Shown here: piece after piece, positions 37,065 through 46,544 of the stretch | Layout of the letters: each line of letters starts with the position of its first letter | Numbering within the stretch: the first letter of the stretch is position 1 | Assembly: GCA_965218205.1 (NCBI GenBank) | Contig: OZ244590.1 | Coordinates: 1,674,001-1,738,000 of the forward strand | Direction of reading: 5' to 3' | DNA length: 64,000 nt | From: CBDDCA01 sp965218205 | Lineage (GTDB): Bacteria; Spirochaetota; Spirochaetia; WTKD01; G963693115 | Translations under genes and position numbers: made by a program | The notes under the pieces: generated by a model | Told to the model about the DNA's origin: nothing | What the model saw: only the letters and a program-made list of their open reading frames with translations | Database searches by the model: none

Positions 37065-37850
37065 CTAGATTGCATGTATTTGTTCTAAAAAAAGCTTTGT
37101 TCTCTCATTTTTTGGATTAACAAAAAAAGTTTCCACTGGTTGTTCCTCAACTATATTCCCTTCATCCATAAAAATAACCCTATGAGCCACTTTTTTCGCA
37201 AACCCCATCTCATGAGTAACACAAATCATAGTCATCCCATCCTTTGCTAACTCTATCATTACATCAAGTACCTCATTAATCATTTCTGGATCAAGTGCTG
37301 ATGTAGGTTCATCAAACAGCATAATATCAGGTTTCATACAAAGACTCCGTGCAATCGCAGCACGTTGTTGTTGTCCTCCTGAAAGCTGTGAAGGATATTT
37401 ATACGCATGATCTACAATACGCACACGATCTAAATACTCTAATGCTTGTTCCTCAGCTTCTTTCTTTGATATTTTTCGTACTAGTATAGGAGATAAAGTT
37501 AAATTCTGTAACACAGTGAGATGAGGAAAAAGATTATAGCTTTGAAATACCATCCCAACCTCTGATCGAATAAGTGTTATTTGTTTACTATTATTGGTAA
37601 GTTTCTGTCCATGTACAAAAATATCGCCTTTTTGACATACCTCAAGTCGATTTATACAACGAATAAGAGTAGATTTTCCTGACCCTGAAGGGCCACAAAT
37701 AACTACAATTTCTCTTTTTGATACAGTAAGATTAATATCTTTTAGTACTTGAAAATCACCATACCACTTATTGACATTTCTCATTTCAATAATATGCTCT
37801 GATGTATCTGTAGGCAAATCAAGATGCGTAACTTTTTTTATATCTTCCAT
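37065..37850 (-). CDS. aapP: General amino-acid ABC transporter ATP-binding protein (AapP)
   Basis: The protein has 261 residues and is a single ABC domain of the polar amino-acid class. It has Walker A 'GPSGSGKST', Q-loop 'MVFQSYNLFPHLTVL', signature 'LSGGQQQR', Walker B 'IMLFDEPTSALDP' and H-loop 'VTHEMGF'. It energises import through AapQ and AapM. Its ATG overlaps the stop of aapM by one base (TAATG). No terminator is visible after it; decayed transposase sequence follows within 5 nt. Confidence 0.93.
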   Translation of the reverse strand: MEDIKKVTHLDLPTDTSEHIIEMRNVNKWYGDFQVLKDINLTVSKREIVVICGPSGSGKSTLIRCINRLEVCQKGDIFVHGQKLTNNSKQITLIRSEVGMVFQSYNLFPHLTVLQNLTLSPILVRKISKKEAEEQALEYLDRVRIVDHAYKYPSQLSGGQQQRAAIARSLCMKPDIMLFDEPTSALDPEMINEVLDVMIELAKDGMTMICVTHEMGFAKKVAHRVIFMDEGNIVEEQPVETFFVNPKNERTKLFLEQIHAI

Positions 37851-38944
37851 TATAATGAAACTCCTTTTCTATCTTTATTGATTCTTTTATCAGCTATACG
37901 CACAAATGTAGCGATAATATAACACAGTACCCAATACAGCATGCCACTAAAAATTAAGGCTTCTGGCTCCATACCTAACCAAAGAGAATCGCTTGTAACG
38001 GGAACATATATTCCTAACATATCAAAAAGACCTATAATATATACTAAGGTAGAATCTTTTATAAAAGCAACACTAATATCCCCAATATTGATAATGACAG
38101 TACGAAGTGCCTGAGGCAGAATAACATAATACATTTTGTAAAAATAATTAAGCCCAAGAGAATCCGCTGATTCATACTGTGCTTTATTGATATCCTGTAA
38201 CCCACCTCTAATAATCTCAGCTAAATAGGCAGATTGAAAAAACACTAAACCAATAATAATACGTAGCATTTTAGGAACTTCATATCCCTGTGGCAAAAAA
38301 AACAAAGCAACGGTAGATGCCATAAATAAAATAGTAATAAGAGGAATGCCTCTAAAAAACTCTATGTATCCTACTGAAAAATACTTCACTATTGGTAATT
38401 TTGAACGCCTTCCAAGAGATAGTAACAAACCAAGAGGAAATGAAAACATAAGTCCAAACAGAGATAACAATGCAGTAAGCATAAAGCCTCCCCATTTATC
38501 AAATGGTATCTCTTTAAGTCCCCAAAACCCGCCATATGCTAAAATATAGGTACACAGAGGAAATACCCCTAAATAGACAAGAAATAACAATGATTTATTT
38601 TTTATCTTCTTTACAAAAAATAACATCATCAAAAGTATAATCAATACAAACAAGATATTTATACGCCAATATTCACTACGTGGAACAAACCCATAAATAA
38701 AAAATAAAAATTTTTCACGGATAAATATCCAACAAGCCCCTCCATTATCAAAACAAATCTGCTTTGAATCGCCAGTAAATGTAGCTGTGGTAATACCCCA
38801 ATGAACAGCCTTGATAACTAATTGCACAAGTACATATAATACAACCACACTAATGATAGTATTAGTAACAGAGCCAAAAAGGTTTTTTATAATAAACTGA
38901 GTACGCGAAACTAAAACATTATTTTTCAACTGAGTCTTTTTCAT
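37850..38944 (-). CDS. aapM: General amino-acid ABC transporter permease (AapM)
   Basis: This permease of 364 residues has several N-terminal membrane segments before the conserved His/Glu/Gln-type core. The core includes 'GLMFSFPLGLLLSLGRRS', 'EFFRGIPLITILFM' and the EAA-like loop 'ESADSLGLNYFYKMYYVILPQALR'. The extended N-terminus and length fit AapM rather than a simple GlnP permease. It pairs with AapQ in the inner membrane and starts 18 nt after the aapQ stop. Confidence 0.9.
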   Translation of the reverse strand: MKKTQLKNNVLVSRTQFIIKNLFGSVTNTIISVVVLYVLVQLVIKAVHWGITTATFTGDSKQICFDNGGACWIFIREKFLFFIYGFVPRSEYWRINILFVLIILLMMLFFVKKIKNKSLLFLVYLGVFPLCTYILAYGGFWGLKEIPFDKWGGFMLTALLSLFGLMFSFPLGLLLSLGRRSKLPIVKYFSVGYIEFFRGIPLITILFMASTVALFFLPQGYEVPKMLRIIIGLVFFQSAYLAEIIRGGLQDINKAQYESADSLGLNYFYKMYYVILPQALRTVIINIGDISVAFIKDSTLVYIIGLFDMLGIYVPVTSDSLWLGMEPEALIFSGMLYWVLCYIIATFVRIADKRINKDRKGVSL

Positions 38945-38962
38945 GTCCTTTCCTTTTCTTTC

Positions 38963-40156
38963 TTATGTAAGAACCTTTTTATTATACATATTCATCAAAA
39001 ATGACGTAAAAGCACTAATAAGAAAATATGTCAACATTACCATAGTCATAATCTCTAAAGCTCGCCCTGATTGATTAAGTGCTGTCCCTGCAAATACCGC
39101 TACAATATCAGAATACCCAACAGCAGATGCCAACGATGAATTTTTTATAATATTAAGATACTGATTGGTAAGAGGCGGTATCATAGAACGCAATGCAAGA
39201 GGCATTATTATATATCGTACCCGTTGAAAATAATTTAAGCCTAAACTATGAGATGCTTCAATTTGATTTTTCGGTATTGCTAAAATAGAAGAACGCAGTA
39301 TAATTGCAATATACCCAGAGGTATAAAATGCAAGTGCTGCTACAAGTGCAAACAGTTCGGGGTATAAGGTAAACCCTGATGTAAAACTAAATTTCCCTTT
39401 CACTGGTAATGTTATATCAAATGGGGGAATAAACAATAATATCAACACCATAACAAATAGTAATGATACATTCCACCATACCACTCGTACTGGCTTTCCT
39501 TGTAATGCTTTTTTCTTTGAGTATATAAGCATTCCTATTATAGCTATTACACAACATACAAGCAATACCATCGACAACAAGCTGTTTTGATGCCATACAA
39601 ACCCTGGTATTGTCATTCCTTTAATACTTAAGAAAACAATATCGAACAATGAAATTGCTTTATCAAAATCTGGCAAAATTCGCTGCACTACTACTATATA
39701 CCAAAATAAAACATGCAACAACGGAGGAAGATTACGTATAATCTCAATGAGATATTCAGAAATACTTTTTAACAACACATTATCTGATAACAAAAACAAC
39801 CCAATGATAACACCAAGCACTGTTGCAATGACAATAGCTATAAAGGATGCAAACAAAGTATTAAGTAAACCAACAAGATACACCCTAAAATAGCTATCAG
39901 AAGGATCATAGTCAATGAGTGTTTGCCCAATTGAAAAACTTGCGGTATCATCTAAGAAGCCAAAGCCAATAGTAATATTTCTCTGAGCAATATTAGTTAT
40001 ATAGTTATTAAATAAGAAAACAATCATTAAAGCAAACAGTCCTACCATCACTGTTTGTATAGCTATACTATATAATGATGCTTTATGATCACTTAATGAC
40101 TGTGATTTCCAAAAAAATATTTTTGAAATATTTGACTTAAATTCATTCTGTTTCAT
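38963..40156 (-). CDS. aapQ: General amino-acid ABC transporter permease (AapQ)
   Basis: This permease has 397 residues and eight or so membrane segments. The EAA-like loop is 'EASHSLGLNYFQRVRYIIMPLALRSMIPPL'-type, and the large loop between early segments ('NITIGFGFLDDTASFSIGQ') is typical of AapQ. Gene order J-Q-M-P matches the Rhizobium aap operon. It is preceded by a strong hairpin at 40222-40258 that separates it from the more highly expressed binding-protein gene. Confidence 0.9.
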   Translation of the reverse strand: MKQNEFKSNISKIFFWKSQSLSDHKASLYSIAIQTVMVGLFALMIVFLFNNYITNIAQRNITIGFGFLDDTASFSIGQTLIDYDPSDSYFRVYLVGLLNTLFASFIAIVIATVLGVIIGLFLLSDNVLLKSISEYLIEIIRNLPPLLHVLFWYIVVVQRILPDFDKAISLFDIVFLSIKGMTIPGFVWHQNSLLSMVLLVCCVIAIIGMLIYSKKKALQGKPVRVVWWNVSLLFVMVLILLFIPPFDITLPVKGKFSFTSGFTLYPELFALVAALAFYTSGYIAIILRSSILAIPKNQIEASHSLGLNYFQRVRYIIMPLALRSMIPPLTNQYLNIIKNSSLASAVGYSDIVAVFAGTALNQSGRALEIMTMVMLTYFLISAFTSFLMNMYNKKVLT

Positions 40157-40221
40157 ATGGGCTAACTTGTATTGTATATTTTACTATACAATAGAAAAAA
40201 TATACAATCACACAACATACA

Positions 40222-40258
40222 CCTTTAATGGTAATACATATGCTATTACCATTAAAGG
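40222..40258 (-). promoter_or_regulatory. Intercistronic hairpin between aapJ and aapQ
   Basis: A perfect 15-bp inverted repeat (CCTTTAATGGTAATA and its complement) has a 7-nt loop. It lacks a T-run in the sense direction, so it is more likely an mRNA-stabilising or processing hairpin, as in other binding-protein/permease junctions, than a full terminator. Confidence 0.65.
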
Positions 40259-40270
40259 CGTTATCATGAC

Positions 40271-41335
40271 TTATCGAATTGGATATCCGTACTGTAATCC
40301 TCCATTAAACCAAAGAGCATTATATCCACGTGATAACTGTAAAGGAGAACCTTTGCCTAAATGTCTTTCAAACACTTCTCCATAATTACCTACTTGAGCT
40401 ATGATATTATATGCCCAACTATTATCAAGACCAAGCTTTTGCCCCATGTTTCCTTCGGTGCCTAAAAGCCGCCTTACACCAGGATTAACCGAACTAGAGA
40501 CCATCGATTCCACATTGCTTGAAGAAATATTTAATTCTTCAGCATTGACCATTGCCAGCATTGACCATCGTACTATATCAAGCCATTGATCATCACCATG
40601 ACGTACCACTGGGCCTAATGGTTCTTTAGAAATAAGATCAGGCAATACCATATAATCATCTGGATTGGCAAATTTAGTACGCAATGCAGCTAACTGAGAT
40701 TGATCCGAAGTAAACGATTCACAACGCCCTGATTCAAAGGCTGCTGCCGCTTGCTCATTTTTATCAAAAGAAAGAATTTCAAAATCAAAATTTTGTTCTC
40801 TAAAATGATCAGTAAGATTGAGTTCTGTAGTAGTACCTGCTTGAACACATATAGAAGCTCCATCTAAATCTGCTATTGCAACAATCCCTCCTGATTTCTT
40901 TACAATAAACCCTTGCCCATCATAATAGTTTATACCCGCGAAATTCAAACCAAGCTCTGTATCTCTTGTAAATGTCCAAGTAGTGACACGAGAGAGAACA
41001 TCAATTTCCCCTGACTGTAAGGCAGTAAAACGATCTTTGCCAGTAAGAGGGCGATATTCAACTTTATTGGAATCGCCAAATATTGCAGCAGAGACTGCTC
41101 GGCACACATCTACATCAAAGCCTATCCATTCGTTACTACTATTGGGGGCAGAATACCCCGGTACTCCTGTAGTAACCCCACAAAGCACTTCACCTCTGTC
41201 CCTTACAATATCAAGAGTGGACTTAACAACTTCTTTCTCTTCAGTGCGAGAAGATTGCTGTGATCCTCCACATGCAACTAAAAATAACAATACTATAACA
41301 ATAGTTATATATACTATATTATGAAATTTCCTCAT
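40271..41335 (-). CDS. aapJ: General amino-acid ABC transporter substrate-binding lipoprotein (AapJ)
   Basis: I choose the ATG at 41335 because a consensus AGGAGGT lies 5 nt upstream. An in-frame start at 41371 would bury the signal peptide. The product has 354 residues, with signal peptide and lipobox LVAC (Cys22). The family 3 binding fold follows ('RGEVLCGVTTGVPGYSAPN', 'GFDVDVCRAVSAAIFGD'). It ends with 'SRGYNALWFNGGLQYGYPIR', which closely resembles AapJ C-termini. It captures L-amino acids outside the inner membrane and delivers them to AapQM. A good sigma-70 promoter lies upstream. Confidence 0.93.
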   Translation of the reverse strand: MRKFHNIVYITIVIVLLFLVACGGSQQSSRTEEKEVVKSTLDIVRDRGEVLCGVTTGVPGYSAPNSSNEWIGFDVDVCRAVSAAIFGDSNKVEYRPLTGKDRFTALQSGEIDVLSRVTTWTFTRDTELGLNFAGINYYDGQGFIVKKSGGIVAIADLDGASICVQAGTTTELNLTDHFREQNFDFEILSFDKNEQAAAAFESGRCESFTSDQSQLAALRTKFANPDDYMVLPDLISKEPLGPVVRHGDDQWLDIVRWSMLAMVNAEELNISSSNVESMVSSSVNPGVRRLLGTEGNMGQKLGLDNSWAYNIIAQVGNYGEVFERHLGKGSPLQLSRGYNALWFNGGLQYGYPIR

Positions 41336-41444
41336 AATACCTCCTAAATTTTTTTTAATAATTTTATTCATATACTATACCAGAAAAAACAACAAAAAAT
41401 TATTCTATCCATTTTCTTCTTCTTTTAACTACATATATGTAATT

Positions 41445-41473
41445 ATATTATGCAATTATTACCTTTTTGTCAA
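41445..41473 (-). promoter_or_regulatory. Sigma-70 promoter of the aap operon
   Basis: TTGACA (41468-41473), a 17-nt spacer and TAATAT (41445-41450) lie about 100 nt before the aapJ ATG. The remainder of the 41372-41645 gap holds no gene. Confidence 0.75.
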
Positions 41474-41645
41474 TACATTTTAGTAAAAAATGTAGAAAAA
41501 AACTGAAAATATAGAGTTTTTCTGTACTTTTAGAGTCTTTCTATCTTGTACACCATTGTATAAAAACATTTCTGTAGATATACTATATATACAATATATC
41601 GTCCTAGCATGACTATAATCAGAGTCTTTTTATCATAAGTACCTG

Positions 41646-42674
41646 TTACTGTGAGCGTAATCTCTGCTTTAATACATCAAGAATAACTGCCAAAATAATA
41701 ATCACTCCACGAATAACCTGCTGCCAATATGCATTTACAAAGAGCAAGTCAAGGCTATTTTTTAGCACCCCTATAATAAGAGCTCCTACTACTGTTCCGG
41801 GAATACTTCCTACTCCTCCTAATAGGCTTGTTCCTCCAATAACAGATGAGGCTATAGCATCTAGCTCATACAATACTCCTAGTATTGGCTGAGCACTATC
41901 AAGAATACCTGTTATCATAATTCCTGCTAAACCAGCCAGAAACCCTGCATAAGTATAAAATCGAACTAAATACTTTGAAGTATCAATTCCTGACACTTGA
42001 GCTGCTTTAACATTTCCTCCAATAGCATAGGCATAGCGCCCAAAACGCGTCGAAGATAAGAGTATATGCGTAAATATTACCATTACAATGAGTATATATA
42101 TAGGAATTGGCACTCCTAAAAATTTCCCTTGCCCTAATACCTTAAACATAGGGTTAAGACCGCTAATAGAGGTACCTTTTGAGTATATTAGTGCAAAGCC
42201 TCTAGCAGAGGTCATCATACCCAGCGTAGCAATAAAAGGGGGTATCCCTGTTTTACTTACCAGCCATCCATTTATAAACCCTGCTAAGGCACCAACAAGC
42301 AATCCTGCTACAATAGGAATAATAAACGGTAATGTTGGCATGTTGGGAAAAATGAGATTACTTGCCTTCCCAGAAACTTGTGCTAAACTTGCTGACACGA
42401 CTGCCGAACAAGCAAGCACCGATCCAGAAGATAAATCAATTCCGTTCGTTATAATAATAATTGTTACCCCTAACGCAATAAGAGTGATAGGGGTCATATT
42501 AACAAGAATATTAGAAATATTTCTCGGATTCAATGTTCTTCCATTGGTAAGAAAGGAAAACACTACTAACATTCCTAGTAAAATAATTCCAATACCATAT
42601 TTTTGAATAAATTCAACTCGTACAAGTCGTTTTTTTGCATCTTGCTGCAATGTCTCTCTTGATCCTATCGGCAT
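41646..42674 (-). CDS. Ribose/xylose/polyol-type ABC transporter permease (RbsC family), last gene of operon
   Basis: The protein has 342 residues and about ten membrane segments. It has the BPD_transp_2 signatures 'ITNGIDLSSGSVLACSA', 'GIPPFIATLGMMTSARGFALIYS' and 'DAIASSVIGGTSLLGGVGSIPGTVVGALIIG'. It forms the membrane channel with the paralogous permease at 44227 and the double ATPase between them. Two different permeases in one operon suggest a heterodimeric channel. Substrate cannot be read from the sequence. Confidence 0.9.
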   Translation of the reverse strand: MPIGSRETLQQDAKKRLVRVEFIQKYGIGIILLGMLVVFSFLTNGRTLNPRNISNILVNMTPITLIALGVTIIIITNGIDLSSGSVLACSAVVSASLAQVSGKASNLIFPNMPTLPFIIPIVAGLLVGALAGFINGWLVSKTGIPPFIATLGMMTSARGFALIYSKGTSISGLNPMFKVLGQGKFLGVPIPIYILIVMVIFTHILLSSTRFGRYAYAIGGNVKAAQVSGIDTSKYLVRFYTYAGFLAGLAGIMITGILDSAQPILGVLYELDAIASSVIGGTSLLGGVGSIPGTVVGALIIGVLKNSLDLLFVNAYWQQVIRGVIIILAVILDVLKQRLRSQ

Positions 42675-42686
42675 AATTATCCTCCT

Positions 42687-44216
42687 TTACTTATATAGAC
42701 TTTCATCAAATGTACTTAAACTTTCACCCGTTGCTAAATGCAATATTTTCTCTTGTGTTGCTTCAGCACGTGATAACTCTCCTGACTTCTTCCCTTCATG
42801 CATAACAATTATCCTATCAGACATACCGAGTACTTCGGGTAATTCAGACGATACCATGATAATGCTTTTCCCTTGCTGTGCAAGTCCCGACATCAATCTA
42901 TGTATCTCCGATTTAGCCCCTACATCAATACCGCGTGTAGGTTCATCCAAAATCAGAATATCAGGATTGATAAGAAGCCATCGGGCAACAAGCACCTTTT
43001 GCTGATTTCCTCCACTAAGATTAACAATAAGCTGTTCAAGGGTTGGAGTTTTAATTTTCAGAAGTTCTTTAGAATGAAAACCATCTTTTCTAATGGCAGA
43101 TTTATCCAATAATCCTACCTTTTCGTACTCCTTCATATTTGCCATAGCAATGTTATCCAACACAGACAAAATAAGATATAGGCCTGACAGCTTTCTATCC
43201 TCTGTAAGTAACGATATACCATTATCTATAGCATCGCGTGGACTACGAATAGTGATAGGTTCTCCATTCAATGTAACCGAGCCACTTGTCTTCTGTGTAA
43301 CACCAAAAAGACATTCTAATACTTCCGTTCTTCCTGAGCCTATTAGCCCTGCAAAACCAAGTATTTCGCCTTTTCGCAGCTCAAAACTTACATCATGAAA
43401 TACTCCTCTCTGAGTGAGCTTATCTACAGAAAGCACTACTTCTCCAATATCTGCAGGTTGTTTAGGAAATAATTGATTGATTTCCCGCCCTACCATCATT
43501 TGAATCAATGTTTCTTTATTTATATCCTTAGTAAAACATTCTCCAATAAATTCACCATCACGAAACACTGATATATCATCAGTAATCTTAAACACCTCGT
43601 CCATCTTATGAGTAATGAAAATAATAGCAACTCCGTTATCCCTTAGCTTATTTATTATCCGAAAAAGATGTGCTACTTCGCTTTCAGTAATGGCACTGGT
43701 TGGTTCATCCATAATAATAAGATCAGAGTTATACGATATTGCCTTTGCTATTTCTATCATTTGCGTTTGCCCAACACTCAAATCAACCATATTACTTTTT
43801 GGATCAATTTTAATCTCTAACTCACTCAATAATTTTTTAGCATTGTCATTCATTTTCGGAAAATCTATCAAAAGATTAGAAAATCTACGCGGCTCTCTTC
43901 CAAGAAAAATATTTTCCGCTACCGTCATATACGGTACAGGATTTAATTCCTGATGAATCATAGAAATTCCCATATCAAGAGCATCTTGTGTAGAACGAAA
44001 ATGCACCTGTTTTCCCTTAAAGAACACTTCTCCTTCATCTGGAGTATGAATTCCAATTAAGATTTTCATGAGAGTAGATTTTCCTGCACCGTTCTCTCCC
44101 ATAAGTGCATGTACTGTGCCTTTTCGTACTCTCAAGTCCACCGACTTTAGTGCTTTGACTCCAGGAAAAGACTTTGATACTTTTCTAATTTCAAGTAAAT
44201 AATCGTTTTGTTCCAT
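42687..44216 (-). CDS. Sugar ABC transporter ATPase with two ABC domains (RbsA/MglA family)
   Basis: The protein has 509 residues. The N-terminal domain is complete, with Walker A 'GENGAGKST', signature 'LSVGQTQ' and Walker B 'LIIMDEPTSA'. The C-terminal domain has the degenerate Walker A 'GLIGSGRTE', signature 'LSGGNQQK' and 'DEPTRGIDVGAKSEI'. This asymmetry is normal in the family. It sits between two permease genes with 10-13 nt gaps, in one transcription unit from the promoter at 46393. Confidence 0.93.
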   Translation of the reverse strand: MEQNDYLLEIRKVSKSFPGVKALKSVDLRVRKGTVHALMGENGAGKSTLMKILIGIHTPDEGEVFFKGKQVHFRSTQDALDMGISMIHQELNPVPYMTVAENIFLGREPRRFSNLLIDFPKMNDNAKKLLSELEIKIDPKSNMVDLSVGQTQMIEIAKAISYNSDLIIMDEPTSAITESEVAHLFRIINKLRDNGVAIIFITHKMDEVFKITDDISVFRDGEFIGECFTKDINKETLIQMMVGREINQLFPKQPADIGEVVLSVDKLTQRGVFHDVSFELRKGEILGFAGLIGSGRTEVLECLFGVTQKTSGSVTLNGEPITIRSPRDAIDNGISLLTEDRKLSGLYLILSVLDNIAMANMKEYEKVGLLDKSAIRKDGFHSKELLKIKTPTLEQLIVNLSGGNQQKVLVARWLLINPDILILDEPTRGIDVGAKSEIHRLMSGLAQQGKSIIMVSSELPEVLGMSDRIIVMHEGKKSGELSRAEATQEKILHLATGESLSTFDESLYK

Positions 44217-44226
44217 ATATTTTCTC

Positions 44227-45258
44227 CTAAGACTTTACCTGATGTTTTCTTTGATCAATAATAACAGCCAAAATAATTATTATTCCTAGTGCTATCTGCT
44301 GAGCATAGGCAGATACATTGAGTATATCCATGCCATTTTTAATAATACTAATGATCAAGGCTCCTACGAAGGTACCGGGAATAGTACCAATTCCCCCGTT
44401 TAGACTAGTTCCTCCAATAACCGCAGAGGCAATGGCAAATAGCTCATAACTTAAACCAAGCCCTGCTTGTCCTGATCCAATACGTGCAGTAAGAACAACA
44501 GATGCTACGGCAACAAGTACCCCAGCAAAAACATACACAAACAAAGTGCATAATTTTGTATTTATTCCAGAAACATATGCAGCCTTAGGGTTTGCTCCAA
44601 TGGCATAAATATATCTCCCTAACCTTGTGTTGTTTAATATCATATGAGTGATAATACCAAAAATAATAAAAATCCATACAGGGTTGGGAATGCCAAATAA
44701 AAACCCTTGTCCTAAAACATTAAAAGAAGGGTTAAGTGCACTCAACGGACGCCCTCCTGCATATATGAACGCAAGCCCACGAGCTGCAGTCATCATGCCT
44801 AATGTTGAAATAAATGGCGGTAAATTTCCCCATACAACTAATCCTCCGTTACTACATCCTATAATCGCACCTAATACAAGTCCTATCAGTATAGGAACGA
44901 TGATAGGCAATACTGGTAAATTTGGATAGCGTATAAAAATACCTGTGCCTTTTTGTGTCTGTAATAGACTTGCTATGACAACAGAGATAAGTGCTAACAC
45001 CGAACCAGAAGAGAGGTCAATACCATGTGTGATAATAATCAATGTGACCCCAAAAGCAATTAAGCCAATCACACTTGTCTGGCGTATAATATTAAGAATA
45101 TTATTCAATGCAAGAAAACGCCCTTGTGTAGCAATAGCAAGAAACAGAACAATGCCAATAAAAATAAAATAAATACTATGTTTTACGATAAAGTGCTTAA
45201 ACTGCACAGAAGATTTCTCTGTCGATACTGTAGTAGTACTATTAGATAATTTTTCCAT
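44227..45258 (-). CDS. Ribose/xylose/polyol-type ABC transporter permease (RbsC family)
   Basis: The protein has 343 residues and the same family signatures as the permease at 41646: 'ITHGIDLSSGSVLALIS', 'NLPPFISTLGMMTAARGLAFIY' and 'AIASAVIGGTSLNGGIGTIPGTFVGALII'. It is separated from the upstream binding-protein gene by about 150 nt carrying a hairpin with a T-run. Confidence 0.9.
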   Translation of the reverse strand: MEKLSNSTTTVSTEKSSVQFKHFIVKHSIYFIFIGIVLFLAIATQGRFLALNNILNIIRQTSVIGLIAFGVTLIIITHGIDLSSGSVLALISVVIASLLQTQKGTGIFIRYPNLPVLPIIVPILIGLVLGAIIGCSNGGLVVWGNLPPFISTLGMMTAARGLAFIYAGGRPLSALNPSFNVLGQGFLFGIPNPVWIFIIFGIITHMILNNTRLGRYIYAIGANPKAAYVSGINTKLCTLFVYVFAGVLVAVASVVLTARIGSGQAGLGLSYELFAIASAVIGGTSLNGGIGTIPGTFVGALIISIIKNGMDILNVSAYAQQIALGIIIILAVIIDQRKHQVKS

Positions 45259-45314
45259 TACTCCTCCTTTTTATATAACAAATAAATAAGCATGTTATTT
45301 AATATATCAGAATA

Positions 45315-45350
45315 CAAAAAACTCCCATGGATCTTTTATGCCACAGGAGT
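45315..45350 (-). terminator. Intrinsic terminator/attenuator after the sugar-binding protein gene
   Basis: In the sense direction ACTCCTGTGG pairs imperfectly with CCATGGGAGT around an 10-nt loop and is followed by TTTTTT. Its position inside the operon suggests partial termination, giving more binding protein than membrane components. Confidence 0.7.
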
Positions 45351-45407
45351 GTTTTATTTATTGTATAACTATATGATGATTCATAGGGACATACCCTACC
45401 TTGTGTA

Positions 45408-46352
45408 CTACTTATATTGGATTGCGTTATCCTTTGTAACTGGTTCAAAAGGAATAGATATACTCTGACTAAAGCTATCACCTTTTATCATCTTTAATGC
45501 CACTTCCAATGATCCTTTTCCTTGAGCACGCCCATTTTGGAACATTGTCATATCTATATCACCAGCTTCCAGTGCAGCAATGCCATCTGGAGAAGCATCA
45601 ACACCCACTACTACTACTGAGTCTTTCAGTCCTCTTTCCTTTAATGCAAGTGCTGCTCCAATAGCCATTTCATCATTATTAGCAAACACTGCGTCAATTT
45701 TATCACCAGATGCAAGCCAGTTTTCCATTACTTGAATTGCTTCAGGTCTCTTCCAGTTTGCAGTTTGCTCTCTAATAATATTAAAACCAGGTGCATTTTG
45801 CGACAAATATTCTTCAACTCCTTTTGTTCTTCCTACTTGAGGAGCAGAACCTAATCCTCCTAAAAGAATAACAGCATTACCACTTGTCCCTAGTTTCTCT
45901 ACCACATATTTTGCCTGCCCTCTTCCTGCTTCTATTTCTGGAGAAGCTACCACTGCCACCATCTGCCCCTCAGGAACAGCTCCGTCAGCATCTGGTCTTC
46001 TATTCAGGTATACCAAAGGAATACCTGCTTCGATCGCCTTATTGGTAATAGTAGGGGCAATATCGTTATTGATAACATGAATAATAATGCCATCTACTTG
46101 GGCAGTAATAAAGTTATCAATCTGCTTCACTTGTTCTGCAGGGTCACTTTTTGCATCAGTGGCAATTATTTTAACCCCCATAGTTTGCGCAGTTGCTTCT
46201 ATTTCATCTTTTACAGCAGTCATAAAGACATCGTCAAAAGTTTCAATAGTCACCCCTATCGTCACTGAATCTCCCGATTCCCCTTCTCCATTAGCAAATA
46301 TAGTAAAAGATACTATTACTGACAAAAACAAAACTAATACTAGTTTTTTCAT
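45408..46352 (-). CDS. Periplasmic sugar/polyol-binding protein (RbsB-like)
   Basis: The protein has 314 residues and a cleavable type I signal peptide ending near 'FTIFA|NGEGE', a mature start common in spirochaete binding proteins. The Peripla_BP_4 fold follows: 'VKQIDNFITAQVDGIIIHVIN', 'IPLVYLNRRPDAD' and 'DAVFANNDEMAIGAALALKE'. The 'NRRPD' and 'NNDEMA' stretches contact sugars in the family. It is the first gene of its operon, behind a strong promoter. Ribose, galactose, inositol or a polyol are all possible ligands. Confidence 0.92.
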   Translation of the reverse strand: MKKLVLVLFLSVIVSFTIFANGEGESGDSVTIGVTIETFDDVFMTAVKDEIEATAQTMGVKIIATDAKSDPAEQVKQIDNFITAQVDGIIIHVINNDIAPTITNKAIEAGIPLVYLNRRPDADGAVPEGQMVAVVASPEIEAGRGQAKYVVEKLGTSGNAVILLGGLGSAPQVGRTKGVEEYLSQNAPGFNIIREQTANWKRPEAIQVMENWLASGDKIDAVFANNDEMAIGAALALKERGLKDSVVVVGVDASPDGIAALEAGDIDMTMFQNGRAQGKGSLEVALKMIKGDSFSQSISIPFEPVTKDNAIQYK

Positions 46353-46392
46353 AAAAAAATCCTCCTTAATTATATCATTTAGTTATTTTGAT

Positions 46393-46421
46393 AGTATACT
46401 ATATTTAATTATTTTAGTCAA
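46393..46421 (-). promoter_or_regulatory. Sigma-70 promoter of the first sugar-transport operon
   Basis: TTGACT (46416-46421), a 17-nt spacer and TATACT (46393-46398) lie 40 nt upstream of the ATG. An AAGGAGGA ribosome site follows. Confidence 0.75.
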
Positions 46422-46544
46422 ACAGTGAAAAATAGGGAATTTACAGTTTCCTTTACTTTCTACTGACAACAGCATGTCATCCTTTCATGAGCATATATAA
46501 TCAATACAGTACTATAACTTGCCTTTATATAGGTACATCTATTT

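Noticed and set aside
36860..37120. Plus-strand 86-codon frame
   Set aside because: It lies antisense to recognisable transposase remnants (TDEYRSYNK) and crosses the end of aapP.
45299..45481. 60-codon minus-strand frame after the sugar-binding protein
   Set aside because: It overlaps the binding-protein gene end and the terminator hairpin; not a gene.
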